NCBI GenBank assembly: GCA_019637685.1
Contig: JAHBVF010000004.1
Location: 1 to 64,000, forward strand
Reading direction: 5' to 3'
DNA from: Caldilineaceae bacterium
GTDB taxonomy: Bacteria; Chloroflexota; Anaerolineae; Caldilineales; Caldilineaceae
Length of the DNA: 64,000 nt
In this document: positions 11,113 through 20,601 of the stretch, piece by piece
Numbering within the stretch: the stretch's first letter is position 1
Layout of the letters: the number at the start of each line of letters is the position of its first letter
Notes under the pieces: model-generated
What the model saw: only the letters and a program-made list of their open reading frames with translations
Database searches by the model: none
What the model was told of the DNA's origin: nothing
Made by a program: the position numbers and the translations under genes

Positions 11113-12402
11113 ATGCAGCAATTCTTAACGCAGGGGCGCAAAGACGCAAAGCAGTGTCCTGAGCCAGTCGCAGGGACGCAGGGTGGGGGAAAACTTTCTG
11201 CGTCTCTGTGTCTTTGCGCCTCTGCGTTGATCTTTCTCGTATTTATTACAGCCAGCTTCTCTGTTGCGCAGGCTGACGGTTGCCAAAATGTACGGGTAAC
11301 CCAGAAATATACAATCGTTTATGGGACAGTCTCCATCGGAGGGTCGCCTGCGCCTGTGGGGACAGTTGTGACGGCCATCAGTCCCAGGGGCGATGTTGTC
11401 GGCTGTCGGACTGTGGACGAAGCGGGCTACTATCGGGCGATGAAAGTCTATGGCGAGGAGACAGTGGGGGAAATCACTGTGCCGGGGATGCGCACGGGTG
11501 AAACCATCGGATTCCGCATCAATGGCGTGCTGGCGATCCCGGATGTGCAGCAGCAGTGGATAAACGACTGGACTTCACATCCCGTCAACTTGTCCGCGGT
11601 GAGCGCGCCTACTCGAACGCCGACCAGTACACCGACCCATACACCAACTCACACCCACACATCAACGGTCATACCGACCAGTACACCCACACCTATCACA
11701 CCGACTGACACGCATACGCCAACACCGGTGACGCCGACGGACACCCACACACCAACGGTCATACCGACCAGTACACCCACACCTATCACACCGACTGACA
11801 CACATACGCCAACACCGGTGACGCCGACGGACACCCACACGCCGGTAACACCTGGCGCATCGACCCATACACCGACTCATACGTCCACACCCGTCACACC
11901 GACTGACACGCATACGCCGATGCCAGTAACGCCGACGGACACCCACACGCCGGTGACGCCTGGCGCATCGACCCACACACCGACTCACACGTCCACACCC
12001 GTCACACCGACTGACACACATACGCCGATGCCGGTGACGCCGACGGACACCCACACGCCGGTGACACCTGGCGCATCGACCCATACACCGACTCATACGT
12101 CCACACCCGTCACACCGACTGACACACATACGCCAACACCGGTGACGCCAACAGACACCCACACGCCAACGGTCATACCGACCAGTACACCCGTTCCCAC
12201 GCCTGTAACACCCGATGCACCGACCCATACACCGACTCATACGTCTACACCGACTTATACACATACGCCGACACCAGTAACGCCAACCGACACTCACGCG
12301 CCCACCCATACAGCGACACATACGCCAACACCGACCGCAACGCTTTCGCTTACCGATGAAGCTGACGAATTCCTCGTCTATCTCCCCGCTCTGTATCGTT
12401 GA
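11113..12402 (+). CDS. Secreted protein with paired-Cys domain and Thr/Pro repeat stalk
   Basis: This 429-residue protein starts eight bases after the giant gene and probably shares its transcript. No clear ribosome site precedes the ATG, so the start is tentative. A hydrophobic segment ([13 protein letters not shown]) ending at VAQA acts as signal peptide; part of it is encoded by an inverted repeat. Residues about 55-150 form the same paired-Cys domain (C-x-n-YGTV, GDVVGC, GYY, then a GF or FR-ING strand) found twice at the end of the giant protein. Residues about 165-412 are Thr/Pro/His repeats, such as TPTDTHTP, and look like an extended and probably glycosylated stalk. The C-terminus is [10 protein letters not shown]. 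The two neighbours probably work at the same surface site; the exact function is unknown. Confidence 0.75.
   Translation: MQQFLTQGRKDAKQCPEPVAGTQGGGKLSASLCLCASALIFLVFITASFSVAQADGCQNVRVTQKYTIVYGTVSIGGSPAPVGTVVTAISPRGDVVGCRTVDEAGYYRAMKVYGEETVGEITVPGMRTGETIGFRINGVLAIPDVQQQWINDWTSHPVNLSAVSAPTRTPTSTPTHTPTHTHTSTVIPTSTPTPITPTDTHTPTPVTPTDTHTPTVIPTSTPTPITPTDTHTPTPVTPTDTHTPVTPGASTHTPTHTSTPVTPTDTHTPMPVTPTDTHTPVTPGASTHTPTHTSTPVTPTDTHTPMPVTPTDTHTPVTPGASTHTPTHTSTPVTPTDTHTPTPVTPTDTHTPTVIPTSTPVPTPVTPDAPTHTPTHTSTPTYTHTPTPVTPTDTHAPTHTATHTPTPTATLSLTDEADEFLVYLPALYR
11127..11228. repeat. Dispersed inverted repeat at the 5' end of the stalk-protein gene
   Basis: The outer arms 11127-11144 and 11211-11228 match in 17 of 18 bases; further gcgtctctg-type matches lie inside. 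The element covers the N-terminal codons, so the residues just before the hydrophobic core ([10 protein letters not shown]) are encoded by the right arm. Confidence 0.65.
11611..12345 (+). repeat. Tandem coding repeats (Thr/Pro-rich)
   Basis: Short units reading TPTDTHTP and TPTHTSTP are arranged in higher-order blocks of about 126 bases. Three successive blocks carry the sequence [16 protein letters not shown]. The blocks are almost identical in DNA, which suggests recent expansion and likely length variation between strains. They are in frame throughout and are not CRISPR repeats. Confidence 0.85.
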
Positions 12403-12414
12403 TCATCAAAAAAA

Positions 12415-12445
12415 GAGGCCCCCAGCCAAGTCGGCTGGGGGCCTC
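12415..12445. terminator. Bidirectional intrinsic terminator
   Basis: A perfect 13-bp stem (12415-12427 with 12433-12445) around aagtc lies between two convergent genes, the stalk-protein gene and tpiA. An A run precedes it, giving a U run for the minus-strand tpiA transcript; the plus side has the pyrimidine tract tcctctt. Confidence 0.85.
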
Positions 12446-12489
12446 TCCTCTTATCTGCGGTAATCCGCTCTTTCCGCGCAATCCGCGTT

Positions 12490-13260
<771 letters not shown>

Positions 13261-13317
13261 TTTGGTTTACTCCGTTAAGTCTGAAGGTGGCATAGCCACA
13301 CTGATTCCGTCGGTAAC

Positions 13318-13378
13318 GAAGCGTGAAATATGAAACGTGAGATCACTCAGTGATCTCACGTTTCATATTTCACGCTTC
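13318..13378. repeat. Perfect 61-bp palindrome (GTGAGATC family)
   Basis: The arms 13318-13347 and 13349-13378 are perfectly complementary over 30 bases with a one-base centre. The core cgtgagatc/gatctcacg recurs in the palindromes at 33044, 55850 and, as a variant, 56526. This one sits between tpiA and the small upstream ORF, five bases from the stop of the latter, so it may act as a transcript-end hairpin or as a mobile repeat. Confidence 0.85.
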
Positions 13379-13382
13379 TGGC

Positions 13383-13805
13383 TCATCCAAATCCGCCCGA
13401 TCCGCCCGTATCTTCCCCGTCCGCCTCTGTGTCATCCTCTTGCGTATCTTCTTCCGCATCTTCTTCCGGTGGCGGCGCGTTGAAACGTTCCAGTTCGGCT
13501 TCGTACTCCTCTGCCGTCAACCAGCGCCCGCCGCTGATTGTGTGACGCAGCAGGCCGCGCTGGCTGTTGAACCAAAGCTCGACTTCTACCTGCGTAAAGC
13601 AGCGATTTCTGCCTGTGCCCTGGATCACCTTGCGGGTGTAATAGGTGGCGTCGCTGTCCTCGCTGCCGCTGAGCGCGTTGAGGGTGTCCACCTCCGCGGC
13701 CAGCGGTTCGTTGCAGCGGGTGCTCAGTACATAAACCGTCAGATTGCGGCTGCTGCTGGCAGGTCTGCCGGTAAAGAGGGAGGCAATTCGTTTGAGTAGG
13801 GACAT
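13383..13805 (-). CDS. Conserved hypothetical protein in the glycolysis block
   Basis: This 140-residue protein of unknown function begins [11 protein letters not shown]. The frame is open further upstream, but that extension is encoded by the palindrome at 13830-13884 and was not used. No good ribosome site is visible, so the start is moderately supported. The body has an [11 protein letters not shown] segment and a strand-rich middle ([27 protein letters not shown]) that resembles a small nucleic-acid- or metal-binding fold. It ends in a long acidic tail ([15 protein letters not shown]) and a Gly-rich end. It lies between pgk and tpiA on the same strand and is probably co-transcribed. Confidence 0.6.
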   Translation of the reverse strand: MSLLKRIASLFTGRPASSSRNLTVYVLSTRCNEPLAAEVDTLNALSGSEDSDATYYTRKVIQGTGRNRCFTQVEVELWFNSQRGLLRHTISGGRWLTAEEYEAELERFNAPPPEEDAEEDTQEDDTEADGEDTGGSGGFG

Positions 13806-13829
13806 TTTGGGTTTCAGGGATTGGGAATC

Positions 13830-13884
13830 GGGGACGGGAGATCGGGGACTGGGACTCTTTCCCCATCCCCGATCTCCCGTCCCC
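13830..13884. repeat. Inverted repeat between pgk and the small ORF
   Basis: The arms 13830-13848 and 13866-13884 are perfectly complementary over 19 bases (core gggagatcgggg). The repeat follows the pgk stop by five bases and precedes the small ORF. It extends that reading frame upstream artificially. Confidence 0.75.
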
Positions 13885-13889
13885 AATCT

Positions 13890-15068
13890 TTATTTGTCAT
13901 TCAACGCGGCCACACCGGGCAGCACTTTGCCTTCCAGAAATTCCAGGCTGGCCCCGCCGCCCGTGCTGACGTGGGAAATTTTGTCGTCCAGCCCGGCCTG
14001 GCGCACCGCGGCCGCGCTGTCGCCGCCGCCGATAATTGTCGTGGCGTTGGCCAGACCGGCCAGGATTTCGGCGATGGCAACGGTCCCTTTGGCAAAGGCA
14101 GGCATCTCAAAGACGCCCATTGGCCCGTTCCAGACGACGGTTTTGGCCCCGGCCAGCCGGTTGGCAAAGTGGGCAATCGACGCCGGGCCGATGTCCAGGG
14201 CCATCCAGCCGTCGGGGATAGCATCTACAGCCACCACCGCGCTCCTGGCGTCGGCAGCGAAAGCGTCCGCCACCACCAGGTCCACAGGCAGATGGATAAT
14301 CCCGCTGCCCTTTGCCAGCAAGCCGCGGGCGGTTTCCAGCGCGTCCTCTTCCACCAGGCTTGTGCCCGTGGCAAAGCCCTGGGCACGCAGAAAAGTGTTG
14401 GCCATGCCGCCGCCGATGAGAACCGCGTCCACTTTCTCCAGCAGCGCTTCGATGACCGCGATTTTGTCGGACACTTTGGCCCCGCCCAGAATCGCTACAA
14501 AAGGCCGTTCTGGTTCTTCCAGCGCGCCGCCCAGATAGTCCAATTCCTTCTGCATCAGGAAACCGGCCACTGCGGGCAGGCACGCGGCCACACCTGTCGT
14601 GCTGGCATGTGGCCGGTGCGCGCTGCCAAAGGCGTCGTTGACAAAGACGTCGCCCAGCTTGGCCAACTGTGCGGCCATTTCCGGGTCGTTTTTGGTCTCG
14701 CGGGGGTCAAAGCGGGTATTTTCGATCACCAGCACATCGCCGGGCCGGAGAGACGCGGCAGCTTTCTCCACTTCGGAACCGACGGTTTCACCAATAAATT
14801 GCACCGGGCGACCGAGCAGCCCGGCCAGATGCTCGGCCACCGGGCGCAGGCTGAATTTGGGGTCCGGTCCCCCTTTGGGGCGGCCCAGATGGCTCATCAA
14901 CACCAGGGATGCGCCCTTGTCCAGCAGATAATTCAAAGTGGGCAGGGCAGCCTGGATGCGGGCATCGTCGGTAATGGTCCCGTTGTCGTCCTGGGGCACA
15001 TTGAAATCGACCCGTACCAGCGCCCGTTTGCCCGGCCAACTGATGTCACGAATAGTCTGTTTGCGCAT
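13890..15068 (-). CDS. pgk: Phosphoglycerate kinase
   Basis: This 392-residue enzyme transfers phosphate from 1,3-bisphosphoglycerate to ADP in the cytoplasm. The start at 15068 gives the usual N-terminus leading to VRVDFNVP and has GAGG six bases upstream. The frame stays open for 30 more codons, but they are encoded by the palindrome at 15086-15150 and are unlikely to be translated. Visible motifs are [16 protein letters not shown] (substrate arginines), the hinge and lysine-rich KVSDKIAVI segment, and the ATP-site GGGDSAAAV near the C-terminus. It lies directly downstream of gap, as is common. Confidence 0.97.
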   Translation of the reverse strand: MRKQTIRDISWPGKRALVRVDFNVPQDDNGTITDDARIQAALPTLNYLLDKGASLVLMSHLGRPKGGPDPKFSLRPVAEHLAGLLGRPVQFIGETVGSEVEKAAASLRPGDVLVIENTRFDPRETKNDPEMAAQLAKLGDVFVNDAFGSAHRPHASTTGVAACLPAVAGFLMQKELDYLGGALEEPERPFVAILGGAKVSDKIAVIEALLEKVDAVLIGGGMANTFLRAQGFATGTSLVEEDALETARGLLAKGSGIIHLPVDLVVADAFAADARSAVVAVDAIPDGWMALDIGPASIAHFANRLAGAKTVVWNGPMGVFEMPAFAKGTVAIAEILAGLANATTIIGGGDSAAAVRQAGLDDKISHVSTGGGASLEFLEGKVLPGVAALNDK

Positions 15069-15085
15069 AGACGCCTCGGGTGTGG

Positions 15086-15150
15086 TGTCTATGTGTCCAG
15101 TGTCGGGTGTCGGCACTGTGGCTGACATCCCGACACTGGACACGTAGACA
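15086..15150. repeat. Inverted repeat between gap and pgk
   Basis: The arms 15086-15107 and 15129-15150 match in 21 of 22 bases (core gtccagtgtcggg). The element fills nearly the whole gap-pgk spacer and overlaps the upstream open frame of pgk. Confidence 0.75.
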
Positions 15151-15160
15151 CTCGACACAG

Positions 15161-16171
15161 CTAAATGCCCTTAGAGGCAATGTATGCGGCCAGGTCCGTG
15201 ACCCGCACACTGTAGGCCCATTCGTTGTCGTACCAGGTGACAACCTTCACCAGATCGCCATAGAAGGCGGTGAACTCGGCGTCGATGGTGCTGCTGAAGG
15301 CGTTGCCTTTGTAGTCGACGCTGACCAGCGGCTCGCGGCTGACGGCCAGGATGCCTGCCATCGGGCCAGCCGCGGCCGCGTCGAATGCCGCGTGCAGGTC
15401 GGCGGTGCTGCCGGGGTTCTGCACCTTTGCCACAAAATCCACCACCGAAACAGTAGAGATGGGCACGCGCATGGCCATCCCGTCGAATTTGCCCTTCAGT
15501 TCGGGCACAACCAGCGCCACCGCTTTGGCCGCACCGGTTGTTGTGGGAATAATGCTCAGACCCGCGGCCCGTGCCCGGCGTAGATCCTTGTGGGTCAGGT
15601 CCAGAATGCGCTGGTCGTTGGTATAGGCGTGAACGGTTGTCATTACGCCCTGCACAATGCCAAAGGTGTCGTTGACAACTTTGGCTGCCGGGGCCAGGCA
15701 GTTGGTGGTGCAACTGGCATTGCTGATGATGTGATGTTTGGCCGCGTCGTACAGCTCATTGTTCACGCCCATGCAGACGGTAATGTCTTCGCCCTTGGCC
15801 GGCGCGCTGATGATGACTTTCTTGGCACCAGCCGCGATATGCAGTTCGGCCTTCTCTTTGGTTGTGAAGATGCCCGTGCTCTCCACCACCAGGTCCACGC
15901 CCAGATCGCCCCAGGGCAGTTTGCTGGGGTCACGCTCGCTCAGCACTTTCAGCCGGTCGCCGTTGATGACAATATCGCCGCTCTCCACTTCGACAGTGCC
16001 GGGGAAGATACCGTAGTTGCTGTCATATTTGAAGAGGTGGGCGTTGGTGTTGACATCGGAGAGATCGTTAATAGCAACAATATCGAACTCGCCGGGGTGC
16101 TGCTCGAAGAACGCTTTGGTCACTTGTCGACCGATACGTCCAAAACCATTGATTGCAATTCGTGTAGCCAC
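15161..16171 (-). CDS. gap: Glyceraldehyde-3-phosphate dehydrogenase, type I
   Basis: This 336-residue NAD-linked enzyme oxidises glyceraldehyde 3-phosphate to 1,3-bisphosphoglycerate. It begins with GTG, preceded by AAGGAG seven bases upstream. The N-terminal Rossmann motif is INGFGRIGR. Asp36 in AINDL favours NAD over NADP. The nucleophile is Cys154 in SNASCTTN and the catalytic base His181 in VHAYTN. The NEWAYSVRV segment near the end is typical. It is the first glycolytic gene of the block; yvcK lies 180 bp upstream on the same strand. Confidence 0.97.
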   Translation of the reverse strand: MATRIAINGFGRIGRQVTKAFFEQHPGEFDIVAINDLSDVNTNAHLFKYDSNYGIFPGTVEVESGDIVINGDRLKVLSERDPSKLPWGDLGVDLVVESTGIFTTKEKAELHIAAGAKKVIISAPAKGEDITVCMGVNNELYDAAKHHIISNASCTTNCLAPAAKVVNDTFGIVQGVMTTVHAYTNDQRILDLTHKDLRRARAAGLSIIPTTTGAAKAVALVVPELKGKFDGMAMRVPISTVSVVDFVAKVQNPGSTADLHAAFDAAAAGPMAGILAVSREPLVSVDYKGNAFSSTIDAEFTAFYGDLVKVVTWYDNEWAYSVRVTDLAAYIASKGI

Positions 16172-16351
16172 TTCGTTGCTCCTTCGGAAAGATAAAAAGT
16201 ATTAGCACAGCTTTCAGAAGTCCAACTTTATATCCAAAGAGCGAACTTCCTTTTCTGGCCACGTCAGAGAGTGTATTCAGTTGTGAGCCTGATCGGAACA
16301 TCTTTGATCGATCGACAATGCCCATAGAAATGAGACTTACCGCCCACAAAT

Positions 16352-17827
16352 TCATTCTATCATACGAGGGGCCAAAGAGGTGCTTTCAGAGGAGTCTGAT
16401 TTGCGCCCATTTTTCTCGTCCAAAAGCAGACGGTAGGCTTTCATCACTTGGGCGGCCATTTTGGCTGGGTGGTGATGCCGGGGCGCTTTGTCGTCCACAA
16501 TATCGCCGGTGAAGAGACGATAGTCCAGGACTTCATCGTCCTCTGGCAAAGTTACCCACTCGGTGGCGGACTCACCGGGCGGCTGGTGCGGATAGGCATC
16601 GTTGGCCAGAACGGCTGTAAACGCGCTGCCCGCGTGGAGGCGCAAATGGCGCAGGTGATCGCTGACGCCGAAGCCGTCGGTTTCGCCTGGCTCTGTCGCC
16701 ACATTGCACACATAGAGCCGCACTGCCCCAGACGCACAGATGGCCTCTCGCACATACGGGACCAGCAGGTTGGGCATCAGACTGGTGAAAAAACTGCCCG
16801 GCGCGGCCAGAATCAGGTCCGCCTGCAGAATAGCCTGCACGGTTTCCGGGTAGGCCCGACACTCGGACGGTTCCAGATGGACCCGCACAATTTCACCCCC
16901 CGCGCTGGGAATATTGCTTTCCCCCCGCACATAGACCCACTCTTCGGGGTGAGACCATTCCTTGGGGGGGGAATGCCCATTCCCATTTCCGGTCCCGTTC
17001 ACCTGTGCGCGCTTGTGCCGCCGAACTTCGGCGCACAGGACTACATTGTCCAATGTGCTGGGCAGGATGCGCCCGCGCACAGCCAGCACGCGACTGCTGT
17101 CGGCGATGCCCGCTTCAAAGCTGCCGCTGAGGGCTGTCATTGTGGTGATGAAGAGATTGCCGAAGTTGTGGTTGTCCAGCCCGTCCCGGTCGCCAAAGCG
17201 GTATTGGAGCAGTTGGGTCATCAATTCTTCGGCGTCGCTGAGCGCGGCGATATTGTTGCGAAAGTCTCCCGGCGGCAACACGCCCATCCGCTGGCGCAGA
17301 ATGCCACTGCTGCCCCCGTCGTCGGCCACTGTCACCACCGCTGTGATGTTTTCTGTGTATTGGCGCAGCCCGCGCAACAGCGTGGGCATGCCTGTGCCCC
17401 CGCCGATGACGACTATTTTTGGCCCGGTCAAGCGCCGGCGACGCTCCTGGCCGGTCATGAGCACATCGACCAATTCCTGGCTGTTCAGCGACCGGTGGCG
17501 GCCCAACAGGACAGCCGCCACCTGCCGGTTGATCTGCCAGACGCCATAGCCAACCAGCGCGGTGCCGCCAGCCAAAAGCAGCCCACCCCGCAGCCAGTCG
17601 GACAGATAGGGCAGGGTCAGCCCAGTGAGCGTGGGGGGAACAAAGGGGGGGATATGCAGATTGCGCAGCACAAAAGCCAGCCCCAAACCGGCCACAAAGA
17701 CGCCTGTCAAGAGCAGCAGAATCCAGCGTTTGACGGCCAGCCCCGGCGCAATAAGCAGCGCCCAGCGGGTGTTGGGACGAAAGAAGCGTAAAGAGGAGAG
17801 AGGACCGCCTAAACGAGAAAGTTTCAT
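16352..17827 (-). CDS. yvcK: YvcK/CofD-like protein with an N-terminal membrane anchor
   Basis: This 491-residue protein starts MKLSRLGG; longer upstream starts would run into folC leader DNA. Residues about 35-54 and 80-96 are hydrophobic segments, so the protein is probably anchored in the membrane. From about residue 130 it is a typical YvcK (gluconeogenesis factor) domain: IGGGTGMPTLLRGLRQY, TVADDGGSSG and PPGDFRNNI, the nucleotide-sugar-binding fold related to CofD. In Firmicutes YvcK binds UDP-sugars and is needed for cell-wall synthesis on gluconeogenic carbon. Its place just upstream of gap-pgk-tpiA fits a link between central metabolism and envelope synthesis. The domain call is firm; the role in this organism is inferred. 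Confidence 0.88.
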   Translation of the reverse strand: MKLSRLGGPLSSLRFFRPNTRWALLIAPGLAVKRWILLLLTGVFVAGLGLAFVLRNLHIPPFVPPTLTGLTLPYLSDWLRGGLLLAGGTALVGYGVWQINRQVAAVLLGRHRSLNSQELVDVLMTGQERRRRLTGPKIVVIGGGTGMPTLLRGLRQYTENITAVVTVADDGGSSGILRQRMGVLPPGDFRNNIAALSDAEELMTQLLQYRFGDRDGLDNHNFGNLFITTMTALSGSFEAGIADSSRVLAVRGRILPSTLDNVVLCAEVRRHKRAQVNGTGNGNGHSPPKEWSHPEEWVYVRGESNIPSAGGEIVRVHLEPSECRAYPETVQAILQADLILAAPGSFFTSLMPNLLVPYVREAICASGAVRLYVCNVATEPGETDGFGVSDHLRHLRLHAGSAFTAVLANDAYPHQPPGESATEWVTLPEDDEVLDYRLFTGDIVDDKAPRHHHPAKMAAQVMKAYRLLLDEKNGRKSDSSESTSLAPRMIE

Positions 17828-18041
17828 ACTGGCATTATAGACAAAACTGTCGACAACGACAATGGGCACTTTCTGTTTGCAGCAAATGTTTGCTCTCGCA
17901 GAGGGGGGCAATCCCCTGATTTTTACAAAGACAATCCTCCTGAAGTACAATCTCCCTGAGCATTCCTTCATCCCCACCCCGGAGATTCGCCCTGTGCAGG
18001 CCACTACCAGCAACATTCCAACCGCAGCCGAAAGCCATCCC

Positions 18042-19403
18042 ATGACCTATGAGGAAAGCCTGGCCTGGTTATTCCGGGACGCGCGCTACAGCGGGCGGGG
18101 ACGCAAATACGACAATCCGGAGCGCAGCCTGGCCCGGATGCGGGAGATTCTCGACCATTTGGGCAATCCCCAGCAGCGCTTCCAGGCCGTTCACATTACC
18201 GGCACAAAGGGCAAAGGCAGCACCAGTGCCTACAGCGAATCCATCCTGCGCCATCTGGGCTACCGCACAGGACTCTTCACCAGTCCCCATCTGCACACTT
18301 TCCGCGAGCGCATCCGGGTCAACGGCCAACTGATCAGCCGGGACGAACTGGCCGCGCTGATCAGCCGGGTGCGGGGGAAGATGGAGGCTGTAGAGGATTT
18401 GGGCGTTTTTGACCGCATCACCGCCCTGGCTTTCCAGCACTTTGCCGACAGAGGCGTGGAATTTGCAGTGGTGGAAGTCGGCCTGGGCGGGCGACTGGAC
18501 AGCACAAATGTCCTTCTGCCCGCGGTCTGCGCCATCACCCGTATCAGTATGGACCACATGCACGTGCTGGGCGACACAATTGAGAAGATCGCCTGGGAGA
18601 AAGCGGGCATCATCAAAGCCGGTGTGCCCATTTTCAGCGCACCCCAGCAGCCCGAAGCCGCCGCGGTGCTGGCCGCGCGCGCCGGGGAACTGGACGCGCC
18701 CTATCAGGTCGTACAGCCATTGGAGAACGACGCTGTGCCGCTGGCCGGTTCTCACCAGCAGGTCAACGCGGCCCTGGCCTGGGCAATGACCGTCAGCCTG
18801 GCCCAGCGGGGAATGCTGCGAATGGATTGGCCCGCGGTGGAGCAGGGGCTGACCGCCACCCGTTGGCCGGGCCGTTTTGAGATGCTGCCCACCGCGCCGG
18901 ATGCGCCCTTTTCCCTGCTGGTGGACTGCGCCCACAATGTGGACAGTGTGACGCTTCTCTTTGCCACCCTGCACAAATTTCATCCGGGGCAGCCGGTTAC
19001 TTTTATCTTTGGGGCCAACCGGGACAAAGAACTGGGGCCGGAAATGGAACTCATTCTGGACAACACATCCCGGGTGGTGCTGGTGCAAAGCCAGCATCCC
19101 AAGGCCACGCCATTGGCCCAGTTGGCCGAACAGTTCGCGCAACACGTGGCCCAGCGGGGCGATGGGCACACAGTGCAGGTCGTCGCTGCATCCACAATGG
19201 CCGACGCGCTTGTGGCCGCGAACGCGATGACACCGCCCGGCGGTCTGCTGGTGGGCAGCGGCTCTGTCTTTGTGGCCGCGGAGCTGCGCGAAGCCTGGAA
19301 CGCACGCCATCCGGGCCTTTTCCCTGCCGACGATTGGGTCCACACGGCCGCGGGCGAGCCAGTCCTTGTGCCGCCCCAACCCCAGCCCGCGCCAGGAGTT
19401 TAG
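18042..19403 (+). CDS. folC: Folylpolyglutamate synthase / dihydrofolate synthase
   Basis: This 453-residue Mur-ligase-family enzyme adds glutamate to dihydropteroate or folates. The start MTYEESLAWLF gives the standard N-terminus; the frame is open 60 codons further upstream, but no convincing ribosome site exists for either. The ATP loop is GTKGKGST at residues 54-61, followed by SPHLHTFRERI, the DHMHVLGDTIEKIAWEKAGI block and the C-terminal FGANRDKELG. It is divergent from yvcK across a 214-bp spacer that must hold both promoters, and the lipoprotein gene follows after one base. Confidence 0.95.
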   Translation: MTYEESLAWLFRDARYSGRGRKYDNPERSLARMREILDHLGNPQQRFQAVHITGTKGKGSTSAYSESILRHLGYRTGLFTSPHLHTFRERIRVNGQLISRDELAALISRVRGKMEAVEDLGVFDRITALAFQHFADRGVEFAVVEVGLGGRLDSTNVLLPAVCAITRISMDHMHVLGDTIEKIAWEKAGIIKAGVPIFSAPQQPEAAAVLAARAGELDAPYQVVQPLENDAVPLAGSHQQVNAALAWAMTVSLAQRGMLRMDWPAVEQGLTATRWPGRFEMLPTAPDAPFSLLVDCAHNVDSVTLLFATLHKFHPGQPVTFIFGANRDKELGPEMELILDNTSRVVLVQSQHPKATPLAQLAEQFAQHVAQRGDGHTVQVVAASTMADALVAANAMTPPGGLLVGSGSVFVAAELREAWNARHPGLFPADDWVHTAAGEPVLVPPQPQPAPGV

Positions 19404-19404
19404 A

Positions 19405-20598
19405 ATGTCTCGCGTGCCGCGTTTTCTGTACTGTCTGCCCCTTCTCCTGCTTCTGGCCGGATGTAGCCGGGCACAGCCCGAATTGAATATCGATCTGAGT
19501 GTGATTCTGCCCGCCGAGTGGAAAGCCGTGGATACGTGGCAAGGGGTGAACATTGACGCGGATAGCGAGCAGGAGTATCTGCTCTTTTACACCTATGACG
19601 CCAGCACGACCGCGGATGGAGAAGCCATTGCTGGCCCCATCGGCGGGGTAATCTACGACAGCCAAACACCGGCCTCTGTGCCCGCCAGCGACGCGGACAG
19701 CCGTCCCCCCGCGCCCTGGCTTCAGCCCTATGCCCTCTTGCCCAGCTATTGGCGGGGGGCCGGGTATGGCTCGATCGCACCGCCCAAAGCCAGCCCGCCT
19801 GTCTCCTTTGAAGTCAAACGGGTGTTGCCCGAGGAGTTGGAGAACAATTATTTTCAGGTGCTGGCTACCCAGCAGATTCCGGGCGCGGCCGCCACCGCCA
19901 CCCCCACGACCCTGCCCGCCAACGACGAACTGGTCGTCTACGGCGGCAACAGCGTCATCGGCGGCGTCACCCACATCAGTGTCTTTTGGTGGAGCAGCCC
20001 TCGGGAAGGCTATGGCAGCACCCAGATTTCTGCCGCCGGCGGGTTGAAGGTGGTCAAATGGGACGGGAGCGCGGAGCGCTCGCCCATCCGCCAGGTGCGC
20101 GCCCGCTACCCGGAAGATGACCGCAGCCAGCTCTGCAAAGAATCCATCTTCACCCGCTATCTGGACCCGGACTTCACCAGCGAAGGCGCGTTCCGCCGGG
20201 CTGTCTATTATGTGGAGGGTCCCCGCGCGCTTATCTTTTGCTATGGCACTCCCAACACTCCTTTCTATCCAGAGGCTGTGGTGCTGGCCTGGCTGCTCGA
20301 TCCCGCAGGCCATCGGGAAATGGTTGTGGCCGAACAGCGGGAGGCTGTGGCCCGCACGTTGGAGACCTTTCTGCGGGTCTCCGCGCTCCAATATCACCAG
20401 ACTGTCGATGCCATTGGCCCTGTGCAGATTGCTGGCGTCGCGCCGCTCCAGACAAAAGTCTGGGCTTCTCTGGTCTATTCGGCCCAGACCGGCGAGGAGA
20501 CCCGGCTCTATGAATTCACGCTGGAACATCTGCCCACCGACAACAGCCGTCGCACCACCGACCAGTGGCGCATTGTACGCGTCGAGCGCAAGAGTTGA
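19405..20598 (+). CDS. Lipoprotein of unknown function
   Basis: This 397-residue protein has an N-terminus with a lipobox (LLLLLAGC, lipid-modified Cys20), so it should sit on the outer face of the membrane. CAGGAG lies just before the ATG, which follows the folC stop by one base; translational coupling is likely. The mature part begins with NIDLSVILPAEWKAVD and contains a repeated DEQEYLLFYTYD-like strand pattern typical of beta-propeller or lipocalin-like extracytoplasmic proteins. No enzymatic motif was recognised. It may be in one operon with folC and the downstream regulator. Confidence 0.75.
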   Translation: MSRVPRFLYCLPLLLLLAGCSRAQPELNIDLSVILPAEWKAVDTWQGVNIDADSEQEYLLFYTYDASTTADGEAIAGPIGGVIYDSQTPASVPASDADSRPPAPWLQPYALLPSYWRGAGYGSIAPPKASPPVSFEVKRVLPEELENNYFQVLATQQIPGAAATATPTTLPANDELVVYGGNSVIGGVTHISVFWWSSPREGYGSTQISAAGGLKVVKWDGSAERSPIRQVRARYPEDDRSQLCKESIFTRYLDPDFTSEGAFRRAVYYVEGPRALIFCYGTPNTPFYPEAVVLAWLLDPAGHREMVVAEQREAVARTLETFLRVSALQYHQTVDAIGPVQIAGVAPLQTKVWASLVYSAQTGEETRLYEFTLEHLPTDNSRRTTDQWRIVRVERKS

Positions 20599-20601
20599 CC
20601 G

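Noticed and set aside
11611..12345. Regular repeats that could be taken for a CRISPR array.
   Set aside because: The units are in frame, encode Thr/Pro/His repeats, are of mixed lengths and have no unique spacers; no cas genes are near.
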